Positions 15,841 through 24,319 of a stretch of 51,214 bases of DNA are shown here, one piece after another. This DNA is from an uncultured Bacteroidales bacterium (GTDB lineage: Bacteria > Bacteroidota > Bacteroidia > Bacteroidales > UBA932): contig CALVDH010000022.1 of NCBI GenBank assembly GCA_944326235.1, positions 1 to 51,214 on the forward strand, given 5' to 3'. Each line of letters starts with the position of its first letter. Position 1 is the first letter of the stretch. A program made the translations under genes and the position numbers. The notes under the pieces were generated by a model. The model had not been told where the DNA came from. It searched no databases and saw only the letters and a program-made list of their open reading frames with translations.

Positions 15841-17432
15841 CTAATCCTCATTCGGATGTTTCCTATCAACGTTATCTGGAATAAGAAATACAGCTGTGGG
15901 GACCTTCATGAGTTTCAATGTCTTAACACATCTAAGAAGACTTATGCGAGAAAAAATCGGCAAAGCATCGGATTTCATTTCCCTTGTTTTATTTGTAATA
16001 ATTCCATATGTTACTTGATATTGATCTTTGTCAATTTTTTCTTCCAAAGAAGGGTTGTGCCCCACTAATTCTTTCAATTTATTTTTTGCTTCCGCGTTTT
16101 GACGTAAAAGTATCACGGAATTAACGCCTTGACTAAATAAGTGGCTTAAGTATGCAGAACGAGTTGATATTTTGTTGTGTATTAGCTCTGCAGTATTGTC
16201 TTTAACAGCAATTAAATCACACGGTTCTACTGTGCGTTGTCCTTGAGGGGCAATTGAGCTTTTATCAAGGCAACGAATGTTTTCTGGAGAACGCCCTTCT
16301 ACATATTTGTTATACTCATCTTCTCTTTTTTGATTACATGCACATAGTATATCATGATCATCAACAAATATGGGGTCTAATTCCGTTTTGAGTCGCACTA
16401 TAAAGTTTGTATTAATCTCATACCAATTGCCTTCACAAAGATGATACGTCTTATCACCATGTTTACAGTCGAACAACAAGGACTTATAAATCGAAAAGGT
16501 TTGTAGTAAGTTCTCATTCTCGTCTAATATGCAGAGCGTGTGTTTGCCAAATAATGAAACATTATCAATATCCACATGGCACTCGTCAAGATATTCTCTA
16601 TAATTTGAGATATCCACTTCTTCATATTCTTTAGAATGTTTGGTTGCCACACTATATTTTACCCTGAAATTCGTTGAATAGTCAACGATTTCTGGAATTC
16701 CTAATGTAAGACCTGAGGATTCCTCTTGAAAAGCAGTCAAAAGTTGTTCTTTGAGGGAACTTATCAAATCAGGATCTTTTATGGGAGTAATATTATGTAA
16801 ATCAGGAAAAGCCACTTCATAGTCTCGCCGTGTATAAATTTCAAGCAAGCGGGAACACAATTTCGTTAATTCACTAGCCTCACACGCCGTGGTAAATCTA
16901 AAACTGCTTGAGCCTGTTACATTTCGTAATAAATTCTTATATTCCTCTTTTACAGCCCCAGTCAATCGTTTAACAATTGACTCATCAGTGTTAAAATCAA
17001 AATATGTCAAACTGGAAGCACTTGGAATTTGAATGCGCTGTCTTTTAGCCGTCTCGGGCATCAATAAATCCGTTGATTTGATTTTTTCCGGATCTAACGC
17101 ATTCAAGGTCGTTCTAAGTCCGAAATCGTATTCGTAAGAATTCTCTTTCAGATTATGATAACTTGGTCCAAATGTTACAGCAAACCACCTATCTTTAACA
17201 GGGGAAAAAACTATTGCACTTACTGATGTTTGCCGTAAGTTTTGGTTTATTCCCCAATACTCTTTCCACCAAGGTGATTTTATCTGATTTTGCCCATAAT
17301 ACATTATTCCGCCTGCGGGAATATTGGTATTAGCCTCATTTAGAGGGGTTAAATTATGTCCCTCCTTTAATGAGTTCTGTGCATCGAATCCTTTTTCAAA
17401 AGATAAACAGAGAAATTTCTACTCTTTGCCAT
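15841..17432 (-). CDS. TIGR04141/DUF6119 sporadically distributed protein, frameshifted near N-terminus
   Basis: The main frame (from ATG 17304) gives 487 residues with hallmarks of the TIGR04141/DUF6119 family: AVTFGPSYH, DFGLRTTLNALDP, a STDL...RQRIQ segment, and later EPCDLIAVKDN with SAYLSHLFSQG. Function of the family is unknown; it has a patchy distribution and tends to occur in accessory DNA. The real start is almost certainly ATG 17432, which encodes MAKSRNFSVYLLKK, the usual kind of N-terminus. That frame hits a stop after 21 codons, and the downstream frame continues with GFDAQNSLKEG. One extra A in the run of five A (plus-strand T run 17392-17396) would restore one protein of about 530 residues. 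ATG 17432 is only 3 nt after the RloB-like stop, as expected for an operon. Confidence 0.75.
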
Positions 17433-17435
17433 ATG

Positions 17436-18059
17436 TTATATGGGTTTAATATCATTCAACAACCTTATCACCTTGTGAATCTCAGAATATGCCTTCAAAT
17501 CCTCCGGCGACTCCTGGCAAAGTTGGTACAGTTTTTCGGAATTTGACATCGCCCGTTCCAAATCGCCATTCTCTGTCAAGTACTTATAGAGATTAGTACG
17601 TATGAAATAGCGTTTAGTCTTTTCATACCCCGGCATATACTTTTGCAATTCTGGGAGCAGTTGTTCGTAACTCTCATATCGCCTGTAAACGACAGTAGGC
17701 AGGAAATGAAGCAAGAACCAAAATTCTGTGCAGGGATTCGTTTCTACAAACATCACTCTCCCGGCATATTTCTTTGCATGGTACTTTTTCTTTGCCTGTT
17801 GATATAACTGCATTTCAGAAGGATACTGAAACAGTCTGTCCATATCAAACAAGCATACGACATAATCATATTGTCTGTTCAGATAGGATTCGACCAGTTT
17901 CAGAATATGATTGACGTCGCTGTGCTGAGGGAAATCCGGTGCGACCTTGAAGGGGTAGCGGCACGCGATCCTCAAGGAGTCAAAATAGAACCATTCTGTA
18001 TCCCCTTCGCCTATGATTGCGATACTTTTTGTTACTGTCCTTCCCATGTCATTGGTCAT
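17436..18059 (-). CDS. RloB-like (AbiLii-type) protein
   Basis: This 207-residue protein matches the RloB family plan: an N-terminal IIGEGDTEWFYFDSL with the acidic GEGxTE motif, a central VVCLFDMDRLF, and the ETNPCTEFWFLLHF segment. The acidic motifs resemble a TOPRIM-type metal site. RloB homologues occur beside AAA15 ATPases (RloA) next to restriction loci and as AbiLi/AbiLii, a lactococcal phage-abortive pair. The most likely role is a nuclease-like effector held or activated by the ATPase; this is inferred from the family. It overlaps the ATPase gene by 11 bp. An alternative start at MGRTVTK (residue 5) would nearly remove that overlap. Confidence 0.85.
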   Translation of the reverse strand: MTNDMGRTVTKSIAIIGEGDTEWFYFDSLRIACRYPFKVAPDFPQHSDVNHILKLVESYLNRQYDYVVCLFDMDRLFQYPSEMQLYQQAKKKYHAKKYAGRVMFVETNPCTEFWFLLHFLPTVVYRRYESYEQLLPELQKYMPGYEKTKRYFIRTNLYKYLTENGDLERAMSNSEKLYQLCQESPEDLKAYSEIHKVIRLLNDIKPI

Positions 18060-19350
18060 TTAAGTTGATATATTGACTGCCAAGGAACGGCAACTTTACT
18101 AATTTTCCTTGTTTGTAGGCATTGTAGGGGGAAAGATTTTTATGCAGTCCCAAAGATGATAGGCGGACTATTTGGGTCTCGCCAAGTTCGTTTTTGTCAG
18201 TAAACCATATCGTGTCACGGCGAATGAAATCTTCGTTAAGCAGATTGATGTCATGCGTTGTCAGGAGCATTTGGGACGGCCTGTAGCTGTTCGCTAAAAA
18301 TACTTTTAGGAAATAAGCCAGCAGTTCGTAATGGATGCTTGTTTCCACTTCATCAATAAGGACAAACCGATCAGTCTTTAACAAGAAATTCAGAATCACC
18401 GCCATTCCCAGAAATCTCATTGTGCCATTGGATTCGTATTTTTCAGACAAATCATATACTCTATCGCCGGCCTTATGCTTGAAAGTCAGTTCCGCATTTG
18501 TGATTTTGCCTCTTCTTAGCATTTCTGCTTTTGCTTCTTTATCGATAGGCGCATCCTGAATGAGTTGTTCCAATTCAGGAGTTATCAACTCTTCTTCTTC
18601 GTGCAGCACCACATCTTCTATGTTGAAGTCGGATGCTATCAGGAAGTTTAAAATGAATTTCTTCAAATCGCCAGTTTCGTCTTTGTCCAGTCGCGCCTTG
18701 ACATACCTCGAAAGCAGCATGCCAGGAGCCAATATGTCTTTTATATGCTTGGCAAAGTAATCGTAAACGTCATTCAGTTTTGTCCGTTCCACATTACTTT
18801 TGCCGAATGCGGCAAGTACGCTGCAATTATTGATTGTATTTCCGGAAATTACTTCTTGGCTCTTCCGTGACATTTTCAGATTTGAGCCAAAGTCTATGAT
18901 GGTGGAATCTGTCGCTGCATCATAACTGCGGTTATATAGTCTGGTAGGGCGAACGGAATCATAAACAATCAATGTCTCGGAATAAATATGTTTTGCATCC
19001 AATTCAAAACTGAGGACATACTTCGATTGGCCGATATAGAATACCATCGACATCCTGGTTGTTTCATTCCTGGAAGTATCGTCCAACATGAAAGGAACAA
19101 CTCCGGTTTTCTCATTTCGGTCTTTAGGCATTCTTAGAACCAACATTCTGAAGAACTCGATGGCATTTAACACATTTGTTTTACCGGAAGCATTGGCTCC
19201 ATATATGATTCCAACTTTCAGCAGCCTGACCCCTTCTTTAACCTCGTACGAATATTCATCAGACATAAAAGTGTCTGACGTAGGTTCAAAACTGATTTTT
19301 TGAGCCGATTTAATGGAGAAAAAGTTTTCGACCGAGAAGTTCGCTATCAT
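18049..19350 (-). CDS. RloA-like AAA15 family ATPase (AbiLi-type)
   Basis: This 433-residue ATPase starts with the SMC/OLD-like pattern FSVENFFSIK, then Walker A GANASGKT (51-58). A long insertion (about 150-290) with charged helices precedes the ABC-like C-terminal half: LSEKYESNGTMRFLGM as signature region, Walker B FVLIDEVETSIH, and the switch LTTHDINLL. This is the AAA15/RloA architecture found with RloB. In the AbiL-type pair it should sense infection and control the RloB-like partner. It is first in an operon of three genes, with a good promoter 29 bases upstream. GC is lower than in the chromosomal genes of the window. Confidence 0.88.
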   Translation of the reverse strand: MIANFSVENFFSIKSAQKISFEPTSDTFMSDEYSYEVKEGVRLLKVGIIYGANASGKTNVLNAIEFFRMLVLRMPKDRNEKTGVVPFMLDDTSRNETTRMSMVFYIGQSKYVLSFELDAKHIYSETLIVYDSVRPTRLYNRSYDAATDSTIIDFGSNLKMSRKSQEVISGNTINNCSVLAAFGKSNVERTKLNDVYDYFAKHIKDILAPGMLLSRYVKARLDKDETGDLKKFILNFLIASDFNIEDVVLHEEEELITPELEQLIQDAPIDKEAKAEMLRRGKITNAELTFKHKAGDRVYDLSEKYESNGTMRFLGMAVILNFLLKTDRFVLIDEVETSIHYELLAYFLKVFLANSYRPSQMLLTTHDINLLNEDFIRRDTIWFTDKNELGETQIVRLSSLGLHKNLSPYNAYKQGKLVKLPFLGSQYINLNDQ

Positions 19351-19378
19351 ATTTATTGTTTTTTACATTGTTTAACTG

Positions 19379-19408
19379 CAAAGATACAAACAAAACAGCT
19401 ACCGCAAA
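19379..19408 (-). promoter_or_regulatory. Promoter of the RloA-RloB-TIGR04141 operon
   Basis: Minus-strand TATCTTTG (19379-19386) with TTTG (19405-19408) 18 bp upstream. The start is near 19372, about 22 nt before the ATG at 19350. Confidence 0.65.
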
Positions 19409-19558
19409 ATATAATTTAAAATATTGTAATAAAATTACGAATATACCAATTAAAACACAAATTTCAAGCATTATATGTTGTAGAAGTCATATTGGTGTGA
19501 CCTTCCCTGAATTCGGTTGTCACTTTTAGAGCGGTTAAACTAATATACTTTACATATT

Positions 19559-19588
19559 CACTGACTGGGTTTACAGTCGGTGTTTTTT
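19559..19588 (+). terminator. Orphan intrinsic terminator on the plus strand
   Basis: CACTGACTG (19559-19567) pairs with CAGTCGGTG (19574-19582) as a 9-bp stem with one T-G wobble and a 6-base loop, directly followed by six T. An outer inverted repeat, ACTTTTAGAG (19522-19531) with CTCTAAAAGT (19591-19600), encloses it. No plus-strand gene lies upstream: the neighbour is the minus-strand RloA-like gene. Confidence 0.55.
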
Positions 19589-20005
19589 ATCTCTAAAAGT
19601 CTTTACAGAATCACTGTTTTCATTTACAGTGTGTGCCTCTGACCGGCCGGGTGTGTGTTCAGGTGCCGCGGCCGTACCGCCGACAGTCTGTAACTGACCA
19701 TATGGGATATACGGCCATAGAACAAGCTGTTACGTGGTTATGCGGATAACAGACCGAACAGTGCTCCGGGACACGTATTTCTTTAAATGCGATCAGGAAG
19801 TGCTGTGGCAGGGGTTGTCAGTAGTCAGCACATTATCTCCAGGACGAGTCTGTTATCCAATGATCCGTGCATTACGTTGTCAGATAGCGATGTATGAGGA
19901 AAGCAGGATAACAGACAAGCGGCGACACTCCTCAGTCTGTAAATCTCAAATTTTACGCAAGACTCTATTAAACAGTAAAATACAAAAAAGTAAGACATAA
20001 CAGAC
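19570..20005. promoter_or_regulatory. Cluster of ten TWACAG motifs in a gene-free gap
   Basis: TTACAG or TAACAG, or their reverse complements, occur at 19571, 19603, 19624, 19688, 19727, 19747, 19850, 19909, 19937 and 19998. Under uniform composition about 0.4 would be expected in this length. Four of them belong to a longer word GGATAACAGAC: 19744-19754, inverted at 19848-19858, 19906-19916, and a shorter ATAACAGAC at 19997-20005. One copy sits in the loop of the orphan terminator. The remaining sequence from 19387 to 20058 shows no convincing gene; an 88-codon plus-strand frame at 19734-20000 has no recognisable features. Confidence 0.5.
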
Positions 20006-20058
20006 TGCGCTGTATGCACCCCACCCTACGCTACGCAAAGGGATTCCAAGTGCTGTCT

Positions 20059-22446
20059 CTAAAGTTCAGCCACCATCCTCATCGCCCGCGACGGCAGCAC
20101 CCTCTCGCAAAACCCACAGAACCTCTCAACTGCCGCCAGATAACCCTCAGCCGTCAGCCCCGGCCTGGAAGGCCATACGCCGCAGCAGGGGTCTATGAAT
20201 GACCCGTCGGGAGCGACGAAGTCCTCAAGCATCATTTCATGGACAAACTGGTGGAAGCCATTCTCTCCCTCGGAGAAATAGGACGGAAGAAGTCCGTCGG
20301 AGGCATCGCAGCGGAGTATGCCGAGAAGTTCCCGGTCGGCATCCCTGTCGCCCCGCATGGCTTTGAGCAGAGCTGCGAGAAAGCGGTCAATCCTGTTATG
20401 GCACTCCCACTCCAGATAGCCGGACATGCCGGCCGGCAGGATGATAAGATTGCCTATGGTGTTGCTGAGCCTGGCCGACAAAAGGGCGCGGCTGTGATAC
20501 CGCATATCCGGATCGAACTTCCGCAGTCCCTTGAAATATTCATCCAGGATATTGACCCCGAGAAGGTTCTGATAAAGAGTTATCTTTGTCGCTGCATATT
20601 TCCTGCGCTCTATGCTGTAGATATCGAGTCCCGGCCATCTGTCGCGGTAAGCCAGGCTGAGAACCGCCTGGACAAGAGGCGCACGGGACAAGTCCGGATC
20701 TCCATACTCCTGGAATTCTCTCAGAGCAGACAGGTCGAACTGTGACAATGCTGCCTGATTACCGCCCAAATGCTCCGCCGCAAACTTCTGCAGTAACCTC
20801 CGTGCATGTTCTCCGGAGATTTTCTCCCGTTTCTCCTTCTCCTCTGCCAGCCGCATTGCTTCCCGGAGCTCATATTCAGATGGTTCGTCCGCCCCTGTCT
20901 TTTTGAACTCACATTGTCCACTGACGTATTTCTGCCTGAAAATTTCTTTCAGAAGACGTCCGCAGCACTCTCCATTCCCCATTATCCACCGGGAGAAAAT
21001 ACAGCCTTCACAGACCGTATCCTCAATGCCGAGATACCGGAATTTGTCCACCTTCCGGACAAATCCGCTGATATCCTCATCATGAGCCAAATAGTGAATC
21101 CTCCGCCCGTAATCCGATGTGTCTGGGACATACGTCTCCACTCCAGTCCCTTCTCCAGGCAGCTGCCTTGTCGCCGCAGTCCATTCGGGATCCAGCGACA
21201 GCGGATTTATTCCTGCATTTATGTTCCTGTCCAGATTTCTGCGGGCAGCCGCAATCAGGCTCGAGCCGTTTATTCCGTGCGCCTCTACGTAACTGACAGC
21301 CATGTCGTATTCGTATGGAAACCAGATGGCGGAAGGCGGCACATGGAGAAGCAGCACCTGTACGACACTCCCCAGGCGATATACATCCATTACCCTGAAA
21401 AAACTGTCGCAATGAAAGACATACTCTTCCTTCTGGCGCACGGCATGAGCGGACGCTATCAAGAAACGGGTCTTATGCACAGGACGGAGCAAATGATGTG
21501 CGGCATTCAGGAAAATACCGGCTCTCAGGGTCCTTCCGGGCCGATAAGTCATCTCCGCATCCACCGGTTCATCGGTATCGCGGAAGAAAAAACTCAGTCC
21601 GTGCATCGTCCATGAGACTATCTTCTCTATCAGCAGCGCTGAGTCAACTTTAAGCCTGTAGGGCAGATAATCATTAAAAGCATCGCGGACTCCTCCGTCC
21701 AGACCGAAATAATGCATCTTGCCATCAATGCAGGCATGCAATGAGTCTCCTTCCATGTTCCATGCAAGTCCCTCAAAAATCGGAGGATACAGAATATCTC
21801 CGCTGACATGCGCCAGCCCGTACAAATACCTTGTCGGGGTAGTTTTTGTCTTGTTGACGGTAACTCCTATCGTGAAATACCCGTTGCGGATATCGTACAC
21901 ATCCCTGAACCATTCAGACAGGACCTCGCTGCCGTCCCTGCGCAACACATTGCGGAGCGCCCCACGCTCTGCCACGAAATACCCCTCCCCCAGTTCCTTG
22001 ATGTACGTATAGCCGTTATCGTTTATCTTGTGTCCGTTCCCTCTGACGAGATACCACAGACCGTCACGACAGGCTGGTTGCACTATGCCTTTTATCTCTT
22101 TTTCGGATGATAACGGACTCAGAGTATAGTTCATGCTCCGCATGGCCGGGTCCAGATTGACAGCACAAAGCTGACGATAATATTCCTCCACTCCGTATTT
22201 TACGACATACGTTGCTTTGCATCCGTCCTCAGCTGTTTCGAAATCAAAGTAAATAGTCCCATACAAGGATTCGCTCATATCCTTGTAATCCACATGATTG
22301 AAACACAGCCGGACCGTCCCCGCATCCTCCACCAGCAACCGTCCGGAATCCGTATGACGCAGCATCATGAACTTCATACGTTCCACCGCAGCCACATCCA
22401 TGCCGGCCGCCTGAATTCTTTTTATTTCTTCTAAGTTCTCCATAGT
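20059..22446 (-). CDS. Large protein of unknown function, C-terminus DUF6994-like
   Basis: About 795 residues from ATG 22446 (MTMENLEEIK); MENLEEIK at 22440 is equally possible. The N-terminal 300 residues contain repeats of the form ...GYFVAERGALRNVLRRDG and ...LYGLAHVSGDILYPPIF, which resemble WG-type repeats. The middle has a cysteine cluster (VCEGCIF, GNGECCGRL) and a charged helix rich in Glu and Lys. The C-terminal LSNTIGNLIILPAG with an ECHNRIDRFLAAL segment resembles the DUF6994 family. No catalytic motif is certain. It starts about 10 bp after the upstream DUF4143 ATPase stop, so the two are probably one unit. GC is chromosomal (unlike the RloAB genes), so it may belong to a different acquisition event. 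Confidence 0.7.
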   Translation of the reverse strand, partial: TMENLEEIKRIQAAGMDVAAVERMKFMMLRHTDSGRLLVEDAGTVRLCFNHVDYKDMSESLYGTIYFDFETAEDGCKATYVVKYGVEEYYRQLCAVNLDPAMRSMNYTLSPLSSEKEIKGIVQPACRDGLWYLVRGNGHKINDNGYTYIKELGEGYFVAERGALRNVLRRDGSEVLSEWFRDVYDIRNGYFTIGVTVNKTKTTPTRYLYGLAHVSGDILYPPIFEGLAWNMEGDSLHACIDGKMHYFGLDGGVRDAFNDYLPYRLKVDSALLIEKIVSWTMHGLSFFFRDTDEPVDAEMTYRPGRTLRAGIFLNAAHHLLRPVHKTRFLIASAHAVRQKEEYVFHCDSFFRVMDVYRLGSVVQVLLLHVPPSAIWFPYEYDMAVSYVEAHGINGSSLIAAARRNLDRNINAGINPLSLDPEWTAATRQLPGEGTGVETYVPDTSDYGRRIHYLAHDEDISGFVRKVDKFRYLGIEDTVCEGCIFSRWIMGNGECCGRLLKEIFRQKYVSGQCEFKKTGADEPSEYELREAMRLAEEKEKREKISGEHARRLLQKFAAEHLGGNQAALSQFDLSALREFQEYGDPDLSRAPLVQAVLSLAYRDRWPGLDIYSIERRKYAATKITLYQNLLGVNILDEYFKGLRKFDPDMRYHSRALLSARLSNTIGNLIILPAGMSGYLEWECHNRIDRFLAALLKAMRGDRDADRELLGILRCDASDGLLPSYFSEGENGFHQFVHEMMLEDFVAPDGSFIDPCCGVWPSRPGLTAEGYLAAVERFCGFCERVLPSRAMRMVAEL

Positions 22447-22456
22447 CATACATATT

Positions 22457-23656
22457 CTAATACAAGAACCCGACCATCCACAACGGCAGCCTTTTCCCAT
22501 GAGGCGACTCAATGTCATCTGCAAGTATGTACGAGTCTTTCATGTCCGCTATCTGCGAAAAGGATTTGCCTTCCCCTCCTACCTCAAATGTCCATCTGCC
22601 GTCTACTCTAAAATCACCGTATGACTTACCGTATTCCACCGTGTGCCCATAACTTAACTGATTGACTGCAAAACATTCTCTTGCAGTCCCTATTTTCACC
22701 GGAGATGTCGCGAGGGTATACATCAGGTTAGGATTCTCCAGATAGATTTTGTCAGGTTTTTGCATTTTTTTGACGGAGACGAGGTCGCTGTACAGGAGGC
22801 TGATAACTTTTGCATCATTCAGATGCCTGAGATACTCCAGTACGGTATTACGTTGAAGCGCGGAAGCTGATGCCAGTTTGGATATATCGACCTCGAAAGG
22901 AACCTGTTGCGCCAAAATTCCCAACAGGGCCTTTATTTTTCTGCAATTAGCAGGTTCTACCCTCCGCTGCTGCGGGAGCTCCACATCGATAATATAGTTT
23001 AGCGACTGCTCCACCAGGGCATAGTAATCTATCGCATTGGTGAGATAATACGGATAGTACCCATACTTAAGATATTCATGGAAATGCTGAAGAGGGCGGC
23101 ATACGGCATTGACTTCCGACGCAATCCGGGCTGAGTCTTCCAGTATCTCCGTCAGTGTATATGGCGGAAGTACAATGTTTTTATAAAATTGAAGATATTC
23201 CCGGAATGAAAGCCCCGGCATATCATATCCACGACATCTCCTGGACAGGTCTGCATCCCCGTCCATAAGTTTGAGCAAGGAAGATCCACTCATTATCAAC
23301 TTAAGATCGTGATATACCTCAGCGACCTCTTTTACTTCCCTGCTCCAATGCTCATATTTGTGAACCTCATCCAGCACCAGCACCTTTCCGCCATGCTTAT
23401 AAAAATCCTCCGCCACCTCAAGGATGGACTTCTGACTGAAGTACACCCAGTCCAGGGAGCAATACAGCACTTCTTCACTGCCCGGTTTGAAATTGCTCTT
23501 AATGTATTGCCTCAGCAAAGTTGATTTTCCCACTCCTCTTGAGCCTCTTATACACAACATAGGGGCAGACCAGTTCACAGAATTCATAAAATTTCTTACG
23601 ATAACCATGCTCGTAGTCCGCAACATCGCATCCTGTCTTTCGAATAGTGAGTTCAT
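22457..23656 (-). CDS. AAA_14/DUF4143-type ATPase
   Basis: About 399 residues from ATG 23656 (MNSLFERQDAML). Walker A is GSRGVGKS, Walker B is VLVLDEVHKYEHW, followed by LIMSGSSLLKL and the PGLSFREYL segment of this family. The C-terminal part has the DKIYLENPNLMYTL and FAVNQLSYGHTVEYGKSYGDFRVDGRWTF-like plan seen in DUF4143 proteins (quoted in parts: NQLSYGHTV, DFRVDGRWTFEVGG). An upstream ATG at 23725 is less likely because a -7 element lies at 23684-23691. The gene is the upstream partner of the large unknown protein. It is not close in sequence to the other DUF4143 ATPase at 7390-8658; only motifs are shared. Confidence 0.85.
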   Translation of the reverse strand: MNSLFERQDAMLRTTSMVIVRNFMNSVNWSAPMLCIRGSRGVGKSTLLRQYIKSNFKPGSEEVLYCSLDWVYFSQKSILEVAEDFYKHGGKVLVLDEVHKYEHWSREVKEVAEVYHDLKLIMSGSSLLKLMDGDADLSRRCRGYDMPGLSFREYLQFYKNIVLPPYTLTEILEDSARIASEVNAVCRPLQHFHEYLKYGYYPYYLTNAIDYYALVEQSLNYIIDVELPQQRRVEPANCRKIKALLGILAQQVPFEVDISKLASASALQRNTVLEYLRHLNDAKVISLLYSDLVSVKKMQKPDKIYLENPNLMYTLATSPVKIGTARECFAVNQLSYGHTVEYGKSYGDFRVDGRWTFEVGGEGKSFSQIADMKDSYILADDIESPHGKRLPLWMVGFLY

Positions 23657-23683
23657 TTCAGCGCCAGTGTTTAATACGTTGAG

Positions 23684-23713
23684 CAAATATAGTTCATTTT
23701 TGCTTTTTACAAA
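23684..23713 (-). promoter_or_regulatory. Promoter of the second DUF4143 ATPase gene
   Basis: Minus-strand TATATTTG (23684-23691) and TTTG (23710-23713) separated by 18 bp. The start is near 23677, about 20 nt before ATG 23656. Confidence 0.65.
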
Positions 23714-23739
23714 AAGCATTTCCAAAAATTCTCCAAAGT

Positions 23740-24261
23740 TTACTGCTCCGCCACCATCTTCCCATCGCCTCCATCCTCCTCCCCGCGGACCGGATACTCC
23801 AGAGCCCGCGAAGGCCCGTTCCCGACCTCCCGGTCAGCCAGATAGATGTGATAGAGTGTCTGTTCGAGGGATTCGAGGGTGCGTTGGCAGACGGAGGCGG
23901 GCTTTAGGCTGCACTCCCAGATGACTATGGTGTGCCAGCCGAGGCGGGCGAGGGCCTGATAGTCACGGCGGTCGCGCTCGCGGTTGCGCTCTATCTTCGT
24001 GCGCCAGAAGTCCACGTTGGTCTTGGGGAGGCGGAAGTACCGGCAGCCTTCGTGGCCGTGCCAGAAGCAGCCGTTGACGAAGATGCAGGTGCGGTACTTG
24101 CGCAGGACGATGTCGGGGTGGCCGGGCAGGCGCGGGTGGTTGAGCCGGTAGCGGAAGCCGCGGGAGTGCAGCCAGCGCCGGACGGTCATCTCGGGCTTGG
24201 TGTCTGCCGAACGGATGGCCGCCATGTTCTTATGCCGCTGCTGAGGGGACATCGTATCCAT
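23740..24261 (-). CDS. vsr: Very short patch repair endonuclease Vsr
   Basis: This 173-residue protein shows the Vsr plan: MSPQQRHKNMAAIRSADTKPE at the start, GHPDIVLRKYRT with the catalytic aspartate, then FVNGCFWHGHEGC with zinc-binding Cys/His residues and KIERNRERD. Vsr nicks next to T in T:G mismatches made when 5-methylcytosine deaminates, and normally accompanies an m5C methyltransferase. Here the two methyltransferases lie 8.6 kb away in a separate operon of a different base composition. It forms the right edge of the island and is divergent from the MFS gene. Confidence 0.93.
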   Translation of the reverse strand: MDTMSPQQRHKNMAAIRSADTKPEMTVRRWLHSRGFRYRLNHPRLPGHPDIVLRKYRTCIFVNGCFWHGHEGCRYFRLPKTNVDFWRTKIERNRERDRRDYQALARLGWHTIVIWECSLKPASVCQRTLESLEQTLYHIYLADREVGNGPSRALEYPVRGEEDGGDGKMVAEQ

Positions 24262-24286
24262 ACAGCGCGAATTTAGTAAATTTTCG

Positions 24287-24294
24287 TAAATTTG
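24287..24294 (+). promoter_or_regulatory. -7 element of the MFS transporter gene
   Basis: TAAATTTG matches TAnnTTTG; the start would be near 24301, 19 nt before the ATG at 24320. No clear -33 box is seen. Confidence 0.45.
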
Positions 24295-24319
24295 AAGGAC
24301 GAACCAAACAGTACTCCGG

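Noticed and set aside
7390..24261. Integrative element or prophage
   Set aside because: No integrase, relaxase, transposase, phage structural gene or tRNA-derived attachment repeat was found at the edges.
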